The notes under the pieces were generated by a model, which ran no database searches, was not told the DNA's origin, and was given only the letters and a program-made list of their open reading frames with translations. 44,056 nucleotides of DNA from Actinomadura sp. KC06 (lineage in GTDB: Bacteria; Actinomycetota; Actinomycetes; Streptosporangiales; Streptosporangiaceae). Below, piece by piece: positions 32,491-40,328 of the stretch. Each line of letters opens with the position of its first letter. Position 1 is the stretch's first letter. The stretch lies in NCBI RefSeq assembly GCF_004348735.1, contig NZ_SMKT01000067.1, forward strand, positions 1-44,056, given 5' to 3'. A program made the translations under genes and the position numbers.

Positions 32491-32934
32491 CATGACCGCT
32501 CCCTCACCGCCGACCAGGCCACAAGGTCCGCCACGCGTCGTCTGCAGCTCGGTTTGGCCGTCGCGTCCGCGGTGTTCACGATCGGTACGGCGCTGCACAA
32601 CTTCGCCGTCATCGACACCGCGCTCATCGAACAGATGATGCGGGAGCCGGCGACCCGGCCGGATCGGCGCCGGGGTTCATGTTCTGGTTCCGGGTGGGGG
32701 GCTGCGTCTACATCGCGGGCAACGCGGTGGGATGCTGGCCTGGTGGAACCGCTCGCGGTGGCTGTGGTGGACGCTTCTGGCTGTGAACGCGACGCAGGGG
32801 GCCTGGGCTACGTCATGGTCCCATCGCAGATGTGGACGGCAGTGATCGACCGGTACGGCGTCGTTGACCAGCGAGCATCGTCTGGCACCGTCCACGGTCC
32901 GTACCTACCAGACGGAGCTGCGGCTGTTCAGTGA
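32491..32934 (+). pseudogene. Degraded small membrane protein gene
   Basis: ATG 32491 follows GGAAGGA, but the protein-like reading is in the next frame (DRSLTADQATRSATRRLQLG, LAVASAVFTIGTALHNFAV). It then moves to FMFWFRVGGCVYIAGNAVG, then to MLAWWNRSRWLWWTLLAVNA, then to LGYVMVPSQMWTAVIDRYGV. At least three single-base shifts split what was a membrane protein of about 140 residues with four hydrophobic helices. The family is not named. Its end runs into an integrase fragment. Confidence 0.55.
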
Positions 32935-33037
32935 GTACCTCACCGACGCCCGTAACGGCTGGGCGGCGGTCTGCGAGGCCGGGGTTGGGGAATCCAGGAA
33001 CGGCCGTCATCGCTGGGAACGATCATTGTGTTGGTAG
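32858..33037 (+). pseudogene. Tyrosine recombinase/integrase N-terminal fragment
   Basis: One frame reads SLTSEHRLAPSTVRTYQTEL, RLFSEYLTDARNGWAAVCEA before losing similarity near 32985 and stopping at 33035-33037. STVRTYQTELRLFSEYL is the core-binding (SAM-like) domain of phage-type integrases found in many actinobacterial transposons. The catalytic domain with R-H-R-Y is absent. Confidence 0.6.
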
Positions 33038-33159
33038 GCAAGGGCGAGTAGGCGTTGACCTTGCGGTCTACCTGGGGGGTGGAGTGCGACCAGGTAGCCG
33101 GTGGCCAAGACCGCAGGCGGGGACTCGGCGGTCCGGCGGCCGGCCGGGCGTGAGTTTTG

Positions 33160-33531
33160 TCAGTCGCCGGTGGCGATGACACCGGCTTTTTCAATCATGA
33201 GGACGGCGCTGCGGACGGGGACGACGGGCCGGTGCAGCATCCGGGCCGGGACGGTGAATGCCTGCCGAGGGCCGAGCTCGACCGTTTCGGCGTCCTGCAG
33301 CTCGATGCGGAACAATCCGTCCAGCACGAAGAAGAACTCGTCTTGTTCGTCGTGCTTATGCCAGTGGAACTCACCCTGCATGACTCCCAGCCGCACCCAC
33401 ACGTCCCCGACCTGGATGAGGGTCTGGTTGTACCAGGGCTCCTTGACCTGGTCGATCAACGCCTGGACGTCCATCGTCTGCAGTGCGGTGAACAACGGCT
33501 GGTAGTTGATGGAGTAGTCGAGCTGAGACAC
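33160..33531 (-). CDS. Cupin domain protein
   Basis: The 123-residue single cupin contains motif 1 GEFHWHKHDEQDEFFFVLDG (H56, H58, H60, E65) and motif 2 with H100 in ARMLHRPVVP. These supply the 3-His/1-Glu metal site. GTG 33529-33531 is preceded by GAGGAGGA. It is the third gene of the ArsR operon, 10 bases after the YbaK-like stop. Small cupins may be dioxygenases, isomerases or metal-binding sensors; the operon does not tell which. Confidence 0.85.
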   Translation of the reverse strand: MSQLDYSINYQPLFTALQTMDVQALIDQVKEPWYNQTLIQVGDVWVRLGVMQGEFHWHKHDEQDEFFFVLDGLFRIELQDAETVELGPRQAFTVPARMLHRPVVPVRSAVLMIEKAGVIATGD

Positions 33532-33541
33532 AGTGTCCTCC

Positions 33542-34048
33542 TCAGTGGATGGCCGTCGGGGTTGGCGAGGTGATGGGCGCGACGCGCGGGCTGGCGATGC
33601 GGAGGTAGTCGTGGGTGGCCAGGGCGATCGAGCGGTCCAGCCGGGCGGCGTTGAAGAACAGCTCGGCACCCCTCAGCAGCGCCGGATCGGTGATGACCTC
33701 CAGCCCGGGGTGGTAGCTGAAGGGCAGCATGGTGCCGCTGACGCTGCCGGCAAGTTCCTCGGCCCTCTCCCGGCCCGCGAAGGAGGCGTAGGTGCCCTGC
33801 AGCAGCGCCTTGACCGCCTGCAGGTCCAGCCGGGCGTCGCCAGGCACCACGGCCAGCACATGCCGGGTGACCTTCTTGCCGATCTTGACCATCACGATCA
33901 GGCATTTGGCCGCGTGCGCGACATCGTGCCCGCGCAGCGCGCTGACCAGTTCGGTACGCCCCTCCGGGGCATGTTCGATCAACCGGTACCGCGCCCCGGC
34001 CGCGTCCAGATCTTTGATCAGACGCTCGTACAGCTCACCACTCACCAC
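33542..34048 (-). CDS. YbaK/ProX-type aminoacyl-tRNA deacylase-like protein
   Basis: The 168-residue YbaK fold contains YRLIEHAPEGRTELVSALRG, the catalytic lysine region AHAAKCLIVMVKIG (K48), LAVVPGDARLDLQAVKALLQ and the glycine motif GSVSGTMLPFSYHPGLEVIT. Related proteins hydrolyse mischarged tRNAs (Cys- or Ala-tRNA(Pro)). GTG 34046-34048 overlaps the ArsR gene by 14 bases, giving tight coupling. Its tie to an ArsR regulator and cupin is unusual and suggests response to a thiol, metal or amino-acid analogue stress rather than housekeeping editing. Confidence 0.85.
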   Translation of the reverse strand: MVSGELYERLIKDLDAAGARYRLIEHAPEGRTELVSALRGHDVAHAAKCLIVMVKIGKKVTRHVLAVVPGDARLDLQAVKALLQGTYASFAGRERAEELAGSVSGTMLPFSYHPGLEVITDPALLRGAELFFNAARLDRSIALATHDYLRIASPRVAPITSPTPTAIH

Positions 34049-34337
34049 TCAGCAACTCCTTGGCCTGGGCAATCCGGTCCTCATCGCGCTGGTAGAACAC
34101 CCACTGCTTGATCTTCTTGCCGCGTACCAGCCCGGCCCGGCTCAGCACCTTCAGATGCTCACCACAGGTCGGCTGGCTCACCCCCAGCTTCTGGGCGATG
34201 AACAGCGAGCAGACCCCGTCGCGAACCAGATCACCGTCACGCTGTGGCGCGAAGTGCCGCTCGGGATCGGACAGCCACTCCAGGATCATCAGCCGCTTGT
34301 CGCTGGCCAGCGCCTTCACCAGCTCCACATCCAGCAT
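34035..34337 (-). CDS. ArsR family transcriptional regulator
   Basis: The 100-residue winged helix protein contains LVKALASDKRLMILEWLSDP, CSLFIAQKLGVSQPTCGEHL (recognition helix) and KVLSRAGLVRGKKIKQWVFY Q. The classical metal motif ELCVCDL is missing; only C43 and C58 remain, one of them in the recognition helix, so it may sense redox or a small organic molecule. ATG 34335-34337 coincides with the predicted transcription start, so the operon message is leaderless. A perfect palindrome lies in its promoter spacer. It probably represses ArsR-YbaK-cupin. Confidence 0.88.
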   Translation of the reverse strand: MLDVELVKALASDKRLMILEWLSDPERHFAPQRDGDLVRDGVCSLFIAQKLGVSQPTCGEHLKVLSRAGLVRGKKIKQWVFYQRDEDRIAQAKELLSGEW

Positions 34338-34343
34338 TTAGGC

Positions 34344-34372
34344 ATTATGGCAATTAACTAATTGCCTGTCTA
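34344..34372 (-). promoter_or_regulatory. ArsR-operon promoter with operator in the spacer
   Basis: TAGACA (-35, 34372-34367), exactly 17 bases, CATAAT (-10, 34349-34344); the start falls on the ATG at 34337. The spacer holds GGCAATTA (34349-34356) and TAATTGCC (34359-34366), a perfect 8-bp inverted repeat around 2 bases. A bound dimer would stop polymerase from touching both hexamers. Confidence 0.75.
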
Positions 34373-34477
34373 GTCGTCATGCCAGCCCAGGTAGGCGAAC
34401 GTCCGTTTGGAGACGCCGTGGTGGACGTAGGCCGCCCAGCCCCGAAGGATTGGGGTGACCAGCCGCAAACACCTGCG
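34370..34477 (-). pseudogene. Group II intron reverse transcriptase C-terminal fragment
   Basis: The minus strand encodes CLRLVTPILRGWAAYVHHGV and SKRTFAYLGWHDD before a stop at 34370-34372. Pattern N/T-P-I-L-R-G-W-x-x-Y-x-x-H-G-x-S-K is the maturase (GIIM) domain end of group II intron proteins. The polymerase domain is absent. Its stop codon lies within the -35 element of the ArsR promoter, so the intron remnant may have brought part of that promoter. Confidence 0.6.
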
Positions 34478-34510
34478 CCGGTGAGAACGAGGTGCCGCCT
34501 CGCCGACGTC

Positions 34511-35030
34511 GCTGACCAATCTGCGCAAGCGGGTGGTGGCCGGGGATGCTGCCGCGGGTGGACCTGGCCGAGCTGCTGTTGGAGACGATGGGGGGTTCGA
34601 GGCCGCTTTCACCTCGGTGGCCTGCGGGGTCAGCAAGCTGGCCGACTCGACGTCTCCGTGGCGGCCTGCCAAACCTCCCAGGCGCTCAACATCGGGTACG
34701 CGCAGGTGACCAAACCCGGCATCGCCGCGCTGGAGCGTCCCCGGCTATCGCACGTGGCGCAGAACTACCTGTCAGCGGAAACGTTCTCTACCGCCAACGC
34801 CCCCTCGTCGACGCCTAGGCCGACATCGGTTTCGCCCAGCAGCTCGGCGGCGGCCTGACGGCCGCGATCGACGGGATGCGGTCGTGGTGCCCGTGCCGCA
34901 CGTACTTCGGGGAACAAACACGGTCTGACCTGGCTCAACATGATCAACGACCAGCGTGTCGGGCTCGGCGCCAAAGTCGGCTCCGGCACCGTCCGCGACT
35001 CACTGCACATGATCGACGTGCTGTTCGGTC
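34511..35030 (+). pseudogene. Tn3-family transposase remnant
   Basis: Pieces in several frames join to a DDE transposase: LRKRVVAG, then MLPRVDLAELLLETMG, then ALNIGYAQVTKPGIAALERP and RLSHVAQNYLSAETFSTANA, then ADIGFAQQLGGGL, DGMRS and LNMINDQRVGLGAKVG ending SLHMIDVLFG. This order and wording is the catalytic half of Tn3-type transposases. There are at least four frameshifts and an internal stop near 34816. No terminal inverted repeats are visible. Confidence 0.65.
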
Positions 35031-35204
35031 ATGAGTGACGCCGCCTCGACGGACGTCCTGATCATCGGGGTCGGTCCCCACCGGGCTGGCGCTGGCCTGC
35101 GCCCTGACACCACGCGGACGGGTGCAGACGGGCTTCGACCGCGGCGTCTTCGAGCGCGAGTTCCGCCACCACATGGCGACGCCGCGCCGGCGATCGAGTA
35201 ATTG
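35031..35204 (+). pseudogene. FAD-dependent monooxygenase N-terminal fragment
   Basis: ATG 35031 reads MSDAASTDVLIIGVGP, then after one extra base TGLALACALTPRG. This is the FAD-binding GxGxxG start of aromatic-ring hydroxylases (PheA/TfdB type). The sequence after about 35115 is unrelated and stops at 35202-35204. It abuts the Tn3 remnant directly. Confidence 0.5.
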
Positions 35205-35359
35205 AGCCGAACGCGGGGGGCGTACGTGGTGTGAACGCGGTCAAGCGCGGTGTCTACCGCAACCGGCCCCTCGGAGTGCGGGTCCCTCGGAGTCGGTGAG
35301 GTCGTTGGTGCCCGCCATGCGAATGCCCGTTCCCGGGCTCCTGGGTTCGCCATCCAGAG

Positions 35360-36265
35360 TCAGTCGTGCGGCGGTGGTGCCTGCGCCGTGGTCAGTTGCG
35401 TCGCGATGGCTGTGAGGCGCTCGGCCAGCGCACCGGGATTGGATCTCGTCATGGCGGTGAGGTCGATGGTCGCCGTCGCGTGACGGAGTGGTCTGAAGCG
35501 GACGGCGGGGGGTGACGCGGATGCCGCTGCGGGCACGATGGTGACACCGAGCCCGCATTCGACCATGGCGATCTGCGAGGTCACCGACCGGGCCCAGTGG
35601 GCCGGGGCAGGGCTGAACCCGGCCGCTCGGCACATGGCCGCCATGGCGTCGTGGTAGTCGGGGGAGATCTGGCGGTGCAGCCACACCCACGTGCCGCCCG
35701 CGAGGTCCGCCAGATCCAGCGGGCCGGCGGCATCGGCGGCGGGGTGGTGCAGGGGCAGAGCCGCGACGAACCGGTCGGCGAACAGCGAGGTCGCCGTGGT
35801 GCCGCGCACAGGTGCGGTCTGGCGCACGATCGCCCAGTCGAGCGAGCGGTCCAGGAGCCCCGCCGCGGCCTCGTGGGTGTCGACCTCCCGGGCGCGGATC
35901 TCGACGTCCGGCACGGTCTCGTGGAACCGTTCCAGCACGAGCGGCAGAGGCCAGGAGAAGGCGGAGGCGACCGCGCCCAGGCTCAGTCGTCCGCCGCGCC
36001 CGGTGGCGGCCCGCCGGGCGGCGGCTTCGGCTTCCTCGGCACGCCGGATCAGCGCGCGGCAGTGGTCCAGGAACACGACTCCGGCGGGGCTGAGGGCGAC
36101 CGACCGCTGGGTACGGTGCAGCAGTTCACAGCCGAGCTGCTGTTCGAGCTGCTTGATCGCTTGCGACAGCGGCGGCTGGGACATCTGCAGTCGTTCCGCC
36201 GCACGGCCGAAATGGAGTTCTTCGGCGACCGCGACGAAGTACCGGGCCTGCCGGATCTCGACCAT
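35360..36265 (-). CDS. LysR family transcriptional regulator
   Basis: The 301-residue protein has an N-terminal winged helix (EIRQARYFVAVAEELHFGRA, AERLQMSQPPLSQAIKQLEQ, LGCELLHRTQRSVALSPAG) and a periplasmic-binding-like effector domain (RLSLGAVASAFSWPLPLVLE onward). Its sequence is like BenM/CatR-type regulators of aromatic and organic-acid catabolism. ATG 36263-36265 is preferred over GTG 36274; both lack a strong ribosome-binding site. It is divergent from three RraA-like genes 65 bases away, the usual layout for LysR activation by a pathway intermediate. CTGA-N9-TCAG (36284-36300) is a possible binding site. Confidence 0.9.
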   Translation of the reverse strand: MVEIRQARYFVAVAEELHFGRAAERLQMSQPPLSQAIKQLEQQLGCELLHRTQRSVALSPAGVVFLDHCRALIRRAEEAEAAARRAATGRGGRLSLGAVASAFSWPLPLVLERFHETVPDVEIRAREVDTHEAAAGLLDRSLDWAIVRQTAPVRGTTATSLFADRFVAALPLHHPAADAAGPLDLADLAGGTWVWLHRQISPDYHDAMAAMCRAAGFSPAPAHWARSVTSQIAMVECGLGVTIVPAAASASPPAVRFRPLRHATATIDLTAMTRSNPGALAERLTAIATQLTTAQAPPPHD

Positions 36266-36330
36266 GATTCGCACAGCCTATTACTGAGAGACGAAATCAG
36301 ACCTTCCGAGTATATCTGGAGGCTGTTGAA

Positions 36331-37005
36331 GTGGGAGCCATGAGCGACTCATCTCTCCTGGACCGCTTCACGGCGCTCGACTCCGCCGCGGTCAGCGACG
36401 CGCTCGACCAGCTCGGGCTTTCCTCCGGAGTCGGCGGCATCCGTCCGCAGTGGAGCCCCGCGGCCGTCGTGGGATTCGCCGTCACCGTGGGGCTCGAACC
36501 GTGCACTGGCGGCCATACCGGAGCCCACATCGCCACTACGGCCGTCGAGAGGTCGGACGACCAGAGCGTGATCGTCATCGACAACCAGGGCCGCACCGAC
36601 GTGTCGTGCTGGGGCGGCATCCTGAGCCTGGGCGCGGTCCAGCGCGGGGTCCGCGGTGTCGTCGCCGACGGCGTGTGCCGCGACGTGGCGGAGGCCCGTG
36701 AGCTGGATTTCCCGGTGTTCTCGCGGGGTTCGATCCCGGCCACGGCGCGGGGCAGGCTGCAGCAGCATTCCACCGGCGAGCCGGTCAGCATCGCCGGGCT
36801 CATGGTCGAGCAGGGCGACGTCGTCGTCGCCGACGAGACCGGTCTCGTCGTCGTCCCGCGGGACCGGGCCGAAGAAGTCGCGGAAATCGCCACCGCGATC
36901 GTCGCCCGGGAGCGCGCCATCGCCGACGAGGTGCGCGCGGGCGTGCCCCTCTCCCAGACCATGCACGACGCCCGCCTCGCCAGAGTGAAGGAGTCGGTCC
37001 GATGA
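36331..37005 (+). CDS. RraA-like aldolase paralogue 1
   Basis: The 224-residue protein is of the RraA / 4-hydroxy-4-methyl-2-oxoglutarate (HMG) aldolase fold. It contains LDSAAVSDALDQLGL, IVIDNQGRTDVSCWGGILSL, the catalytic R117-D118 in GVVADGVCRDVAEA, and VEQGDVVVADETGLVVVP. GTG 36331 is chosen because GGAGG lies 8 bases upstream; an ATG at 36340 is the alternative. The stop overlaps paralogue 2 by ATGA. Family members with R-D cleave 2-keto-4-hydroxy acids with a divalent metal; the WGG (not WGE) variant suggests a different substrate. Confidence 0.87.
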   Translation: MGAMSDSSLLDRFTALDSAAVSDALDQLGLSSGVGGIRPQWSPAAVVGFAVTVGLEPCTGGHTGAHIATTAVERSDDQSVIVIDNQGRTDVSCWGGILSLGAVQRGVRGVVADGVCRDVAEARELDFPVFSRGSIPATARGRLQQHSTGEPVSIAGLMVEQGDVVVADETGLVVVPRDRAEEVAEIATAIVARERAIADEVRAGVPLSQTMHDARLARVKESVR

Positions 37006-37667
37006 GCGCCCCCACCGCTATCTCGAACCTCGCCACCCGCCTGTCCACCGCGTCGGTCTCCGACGCCCTCGACTCGCTCGGACTCCCCGGATCCCTCCAC
37101 GGTATCGGCGCGCTGCGTGAGGGCCAGCGGGTCGTCGGGAGGGTCTTCACGGTGACCTACGAGCCGGTCGACGAGGCCGGCGGCACGGTGGGCGACTTTC
37201 TCGACGATGTGCCCGCCGGCGCGGTGATCCTCATCGACAACGCCGGCCGCACTGACTGCACGGTGTGGGGCGGCATCATGAGCCAGACCGCCCACCAGCG
37301 CGGCATCGCGGGCACCGTCATCAACGGCACCTGCCGTGACGTCGCCGCCGCGACCGCCGCCGGATACCCGATCTGGTCGGTCGCCCGCTTCATGCGCACC
37401 GGCAAGGACCGCGTCCGGGTAGCCGCGGTCCAGACAGCCATCACCATCGACGGTGTCGTCATACGCCCTGGCGACATCCTCGTGGCCGACGACGACGGTG
37501 CTGTGGGCGTCCCGGCCACACGCTGGGACGAGGTCGCGGAAACCGCCTGGCGTATCGACCGCGTCGAAGAGGTCATCGTCGAGGCCGTCCGGTGCGGCGC
37601 CACGCTCGCCGAGGCGCGCGCCGAGCACGGCTACCACTCGCTCCAGACCCGGAAGGACCCATGGTGA
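37002..37667 (+). CDS. RraA-like aldolase paralogue 2
   Basis: The 221-residue protein has STASVSDALDSLGL, ILIDNAGRTDCTVWGGIMSQ, R112-D113 in TVINGTCRDVAAAT and VIRPGDILVADDDGAVGVPA. It shares the GRTD-x3-WGG motif with paralogue 1, so those two are closest to each other. The ATG overlaps the upstream stop and its own stop overlaps paralogue 3 by 7 bases. RraA proteins form trimers or hexamers with active sites between subunits, so mixed oligomers with its neighbours are possible. Confidence 0.87.
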   Translation: MSAPTAISNLATRLSTASVSDALDSLGLPGSLHGIGALREGQRVVGRVFTVTYEPVDEAGGTVGDFLDDVPAGAVILIDNAGRTDCTVWGGIMSQTAHQRGIAGTVINGTCRDVAAATAAGYPIWSVARFMRTGKDRVRVAAVQTAITIDGVVIRPGDILVADDDGAVGVPATRWDEVAETAWRIDRVEEVIVEAVRCGATLAEARAEHGYHSLQTRKDPW

Positions 37668-38278
37668 GCACAATCGACCTCGCCCGCGGCCACCCCAGCG
37701 CGACCCTGTCCCAGGCGTCCGGACTCGCCGTAGCTCTGTCTCCGGAGATCCGGTCGCTGTGGGTCGGTGCCCGGCTGTGCGGCCCGGCGTTCACCGTGCA
37801 GGGCGCCGGCGGCGACAACCTCGCCCTGCACCACGCCGTACTACACGCCCCGCCCGGGTCGGTCCTGGTCGCCGACGTCGGCGGCGCCCGCTTCGGCCAC
37901 TGGGGCGAGATCCTGACAGTGGCCGCCCGGCAACGCGGGATCGCGGGCCTGCTCATCGACGGCGGCGTCCGGGACGCCGCGGCGATCGAGGCGCTCGGCT
38001 TCCCGGTCTTCTCGCGCAACAACGCGATCCTTGGCACCCGCAAGGACTTCCGCGGCGTTCTGGGGCGTCCCGTCAAGGTCGATGGCGCCACGGTCCACAC
38101 CGGCGACCTCGTCGTCGGGGACGTGGACGGAGTCGTAGCCCTTCCCGCGTCCGACACCGAGCGGATCCTCGACCGCGCCGACGCGCGCGTGACTCACGAG
38201 AACGAGCTGATGAAGCGGCTGCGGGAAGGCCGCAGCACCCTCGACCTGTACAACAACTTCGAAACGGGCGGGTGGTGA
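37661..38278 (+). CDS. RraA-like aldolase paralogue 3
   Basis: The 205-residue protein is more distant from the first two: ATLSQASGLAVALSPEIRSL replaces the SVSDALD opening. The active-site part is the more classical VADVGGARFGHWGEILTVAA with WGE, plus R104-D105 in LLIDGGVRDAAAIE and VHTGDLVVGDVDGVVALP. It is the best candidate in the set for a genuine HMG/4-carboxy-4-hydroxy-2-oxoadipate aldolase. ATG 37661 has GGAAGGA upstream. It is the third gene of the overlapping trio under the LysR-facing promoter. Confidence 0.87.
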   Translation: MVSTIDLARGHPSATLSQASGLAVALSPEIRSLWVGARLCGPAFTVQGAGGDNLALHHAVLHAPPGSVLVADVGGARFGHWGEILTVAARQRGIAGLLIDGGVRDAAAIEALGFPVFSRNNAILGTRKDFRGVLGRPVKVDGATVHTGDLVVGDVDGVVALPASDTERILDRADARVTHENELMKRLREGRSTLDLYNNFETGGW

Positions 38279-38281
38279 CGA

Positions 38282-38757
38282 CGATGACGGACTACCCGCT
38301 CTTCGCCGTGCCGACCAAAATCGAAGTTGGGCGCAGCGGGACGGCGCTGGCCGACGCGTCGGCTGGCTCGCGGGGCACCGCCGCAGATCATCGCCTCAGC
38401 GCGGCTGTACGTGTCCCGCGCCATCACCCACGTCCCGACGGTCAACCAGCGGGCCGCTCTCGCCGCCTTGGGCGACACCGGCACCCCGTCGAAGGCGCCG
38501 GCGACTGTCGGCGCCGACGCGCGCTGCTGGTGGAGGCGCTGGACTGCATCGACAGCCCGCCTCCCGACGGCGCCATATCCGCCTTCCCCGAAGTCAGCGC
38601 GCTGCTCCGTGACCGCGGTTGGACCAGCAGCGCCGACCTCACCGCGTGGCTCCTCGACACTGCCCAACTCGCGGTCGTACCCGGCAAGGTGTTCAACGTG
38701 CCCGGCCGCTTCCGGGTGTGCTGCGCTGTCGACGACGACACGCTGATCACTGCGTGA
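38282..38757 (+). pseudogene. PLP aminotransferase remnant
   Basis: Fragments in different frames fit a class I aminotransferase: ARLYVSRAITHVPTVNQRAA LAALGDTG (middle), then EALDCIDSPPPDGAISAFPE VSALLRDRGW and AQLAVVPGKVFNVPGRFRVC CAVDDDTLITA (C-terminal small domain with the P-G-x-x-F and F-R-x-x arginine region). The PLP-lysine part is missing. The opening ATG 38284 (MTDYPLFAVPTKIEVG) belongs to something else or is shifted. It sits between the aldolases and a hydrolase, so the pathway once included a transamination step. Confidence 0.6.
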
Positions 38758-38819
38758 CTGCGCACCGCCATCGGGTCCGCGGAGTACGGCCCGGCAGTAC
38801 ATAGGCTGGAGGAGGCCCG

Positions 38820-39641
38820 ATGAGCCCCGTCAGGAAACTCGAACGCTTCACGCTCCCCCTCACCGTCGGCGCAACCCGCATCGAGGTGTCCGGGCTCCAC
38901 CGAGGCGGCACCGGCACACCCCTGGTGTTCCTCCACGGCTTCGGCTCGACCAAGGAGGACTACGCGGACGTCATCCAGCATGAACGGCTCGCCGTCCGCC
39001 CTGTCCTCGCCTACGACGCGCCCGGCTGCGGCAGCAGCACCTGCACGGACCTCGCCGCCGTCTCTATCCCTTTCCTCGTCTCCGTCGCCGAGCAGGTCCT
39101 CAACGCCCGGCAGATCGACCGGTTCCACCTCGTCGGGCACTCGATGGGCGGTCTGACCGCGCTCCTGCTCGCCGACAGCGATCCCGGCAGGATCGCCAGC
39201 TTCACCAACATCGAGGGCAACGTCGCACCCGAGGACTGCTTCCTCAGCCGACAGATTCTCACCCACTCGTACGACGATCCCGACGAGTTCCTGGCCCGGT
39301 TCACCGAACGCCTCGGCAACTCGCACTTCTACGGCGGCGCCTTGTACGCCTCCAGCCTTCCCCACAAGGTCCGGGCCGCAGCGGTCAGGGCGATCTTCGA
39401 GTCCATGGTCGACCTCTCCGACCACGGCAAGCTACTCGACCGGTTCCTCCGACTCCCCGCCCTAAAGATGTTCATGTACGGGAAGCAGAACAACACCCTG
39501 TCCTATCTCCCCGCCCTGGCCGAAGGCGGCGTCGAACTCGCCGAGATCGAGCACTGCGCCCACTTCCCCATGTACTCCAACCCGCCGCATATGTGGGCTC
39601 GCATCGCCGACCTCGTCTCACGCGCCGACGTCGGCTCCTGA
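38820..39641 (+). CDS. Alpha/beta hydrolase (cytoplasmic)
   Basis: The 273-residue protein starts at ATG 38820 after GGAGGAGG. It has oxyanion loop PLVFLHGFGSTKEDY (39-42 HGFG), nucleophile Ser108 in HLVGHSMGGLTALLLADSD and catalytic His in EIEHCAHFPMYSNPPHMW. There is no signal peptide. The family includes C-C bond hydrolases and lactonases of meta-cleavage pathways as well as general esterases. It sits downstream of the RraA trio and is probably co-expressed with it. Confidence 0.88.
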   Translation: MSPVRKLERFTLPLTVGATRIEVSGLHRGGTGTPLVFLHGFGSTKEDYADVIQHERLAVRPVLAYDAPGCGSSTCTDLAAVSIPFLVSVAEQVLNARQIDRFHLVGHSMGGLTALLLADSDPGRIASFTNIEGNVAPEDCFLSRQILTHSYDDPDEFLARFTERLGNSHFYGGALYASSLPHKVRAAAVRAIFESMVDLSDHGKLLDRFLRLPALKMFMYGKQNNTLSYLPALAEGGVELAEIEHCAHFPMYSNPPHMWARIADLVSRADVGS

Positions 39642-39744
39642 CGGCTCGGCCGCGGGAGGGGCGACGTTGAGCCGCCACAGGGCCGGCCCAGCATCGACCA
39701 CGACAACGCCATCGGCACACCCGCTGACGGACTCGTCGCTCCGA

Positions 39745-40139
39745 CCGAAGGTGCAGCTTCTCTCAGCAGAACTCGCCGCCCTGGTCGGTGAGCTCAAGCC
39801 CGAGCTCTTGGAGCAGACCGGAGGCGGAGCCATCAGCGCAGCCCAGATCCTGGTGAGTTGGTCCCGCCCCGGCCAGTTCCGCTCTGAGGCCGCCTTCGCC
39901 TCCATCGTTGGCACTGCGCCGATCCCAGCCTCCTCGGGCTTGACGAACCGGCACCGCCTGAACCGGACCGGCGACCGGCTCAGCAAGCGCTGCACACCGT
40001 CATCCTCGTCCGAGCCCGAGTTGCCCATGAGACCCGCGAGGCCGAACACCGTGGCGTACACGGCCGCGTTGCCTACCGCGCCGGCCGCATCGCCAAGGCC
40101 ATCCACACCCTGCAACTCCGCGGGACCGCATCACTCTGA
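39745..40139 (+). pseudogene. IS110-family transposase C-terminal fragment
   Basis: The + strand encodes VQLLSAELAALVGELKPELL, EQTGGGAISAAQILVSWSRP, GQFRSEAAFASIVGTAPIPA and SSGLTNRHRLNRTGDR. This is the Transposase_20 domain with helix-hairpin-helix G-x-G-x-x-x-A and the S-G serine region. After 39985 a shifted frame continues it (LHTVILVRARVAHETREAEH) to TGA at 40137-40139. The N-terminal DEDD domain is missing. Confidence 0.7.
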
Positions 40140-40292
40140 AAAGGGCTCAATGTCTCGGCCCGCGCCCGCGCGAACCGCCGCATCCCCTCGAAGTCGACCT
40201 CGTCGTTGAACGCGTGGCTCACCCACTCGCCGTCACGGCGGAGCAGCGCGTATTAGAACCGGCGTCGACAGCCCGCCCTGTCCTGGTGGCGG
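40140..40292. other. Short gene scrap before the TetR gene
   Basis: The minus strand from about 40254 to 40148 reads YALLRRDGEWVSHAFNDEVD and FEGMRRFARARAETL, which looks like true protein sequence, but it has no start or recognisable family. No other feature is visible here. Confidence 0.3.
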
Positions 40293-40328
40293 TTGCGCTC
40301 ACCTTACAGACCTGTCAGTATTGCCGGG
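40293..40328 (+). promoter_or_regulatory. Leaderless TetR promoter with operator
   Basis: TTGCGC (40293-40298), 17 bases, CAGTAT (40316-40321), with transcription start expected at the GTG 40328. The spacer contains ACAG-AC-CTGT (40306-40315), a small palindrome. The 18 bases 40304-40321 are identical (reverse strand) to 11681-11698. Confidence 0.6.
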
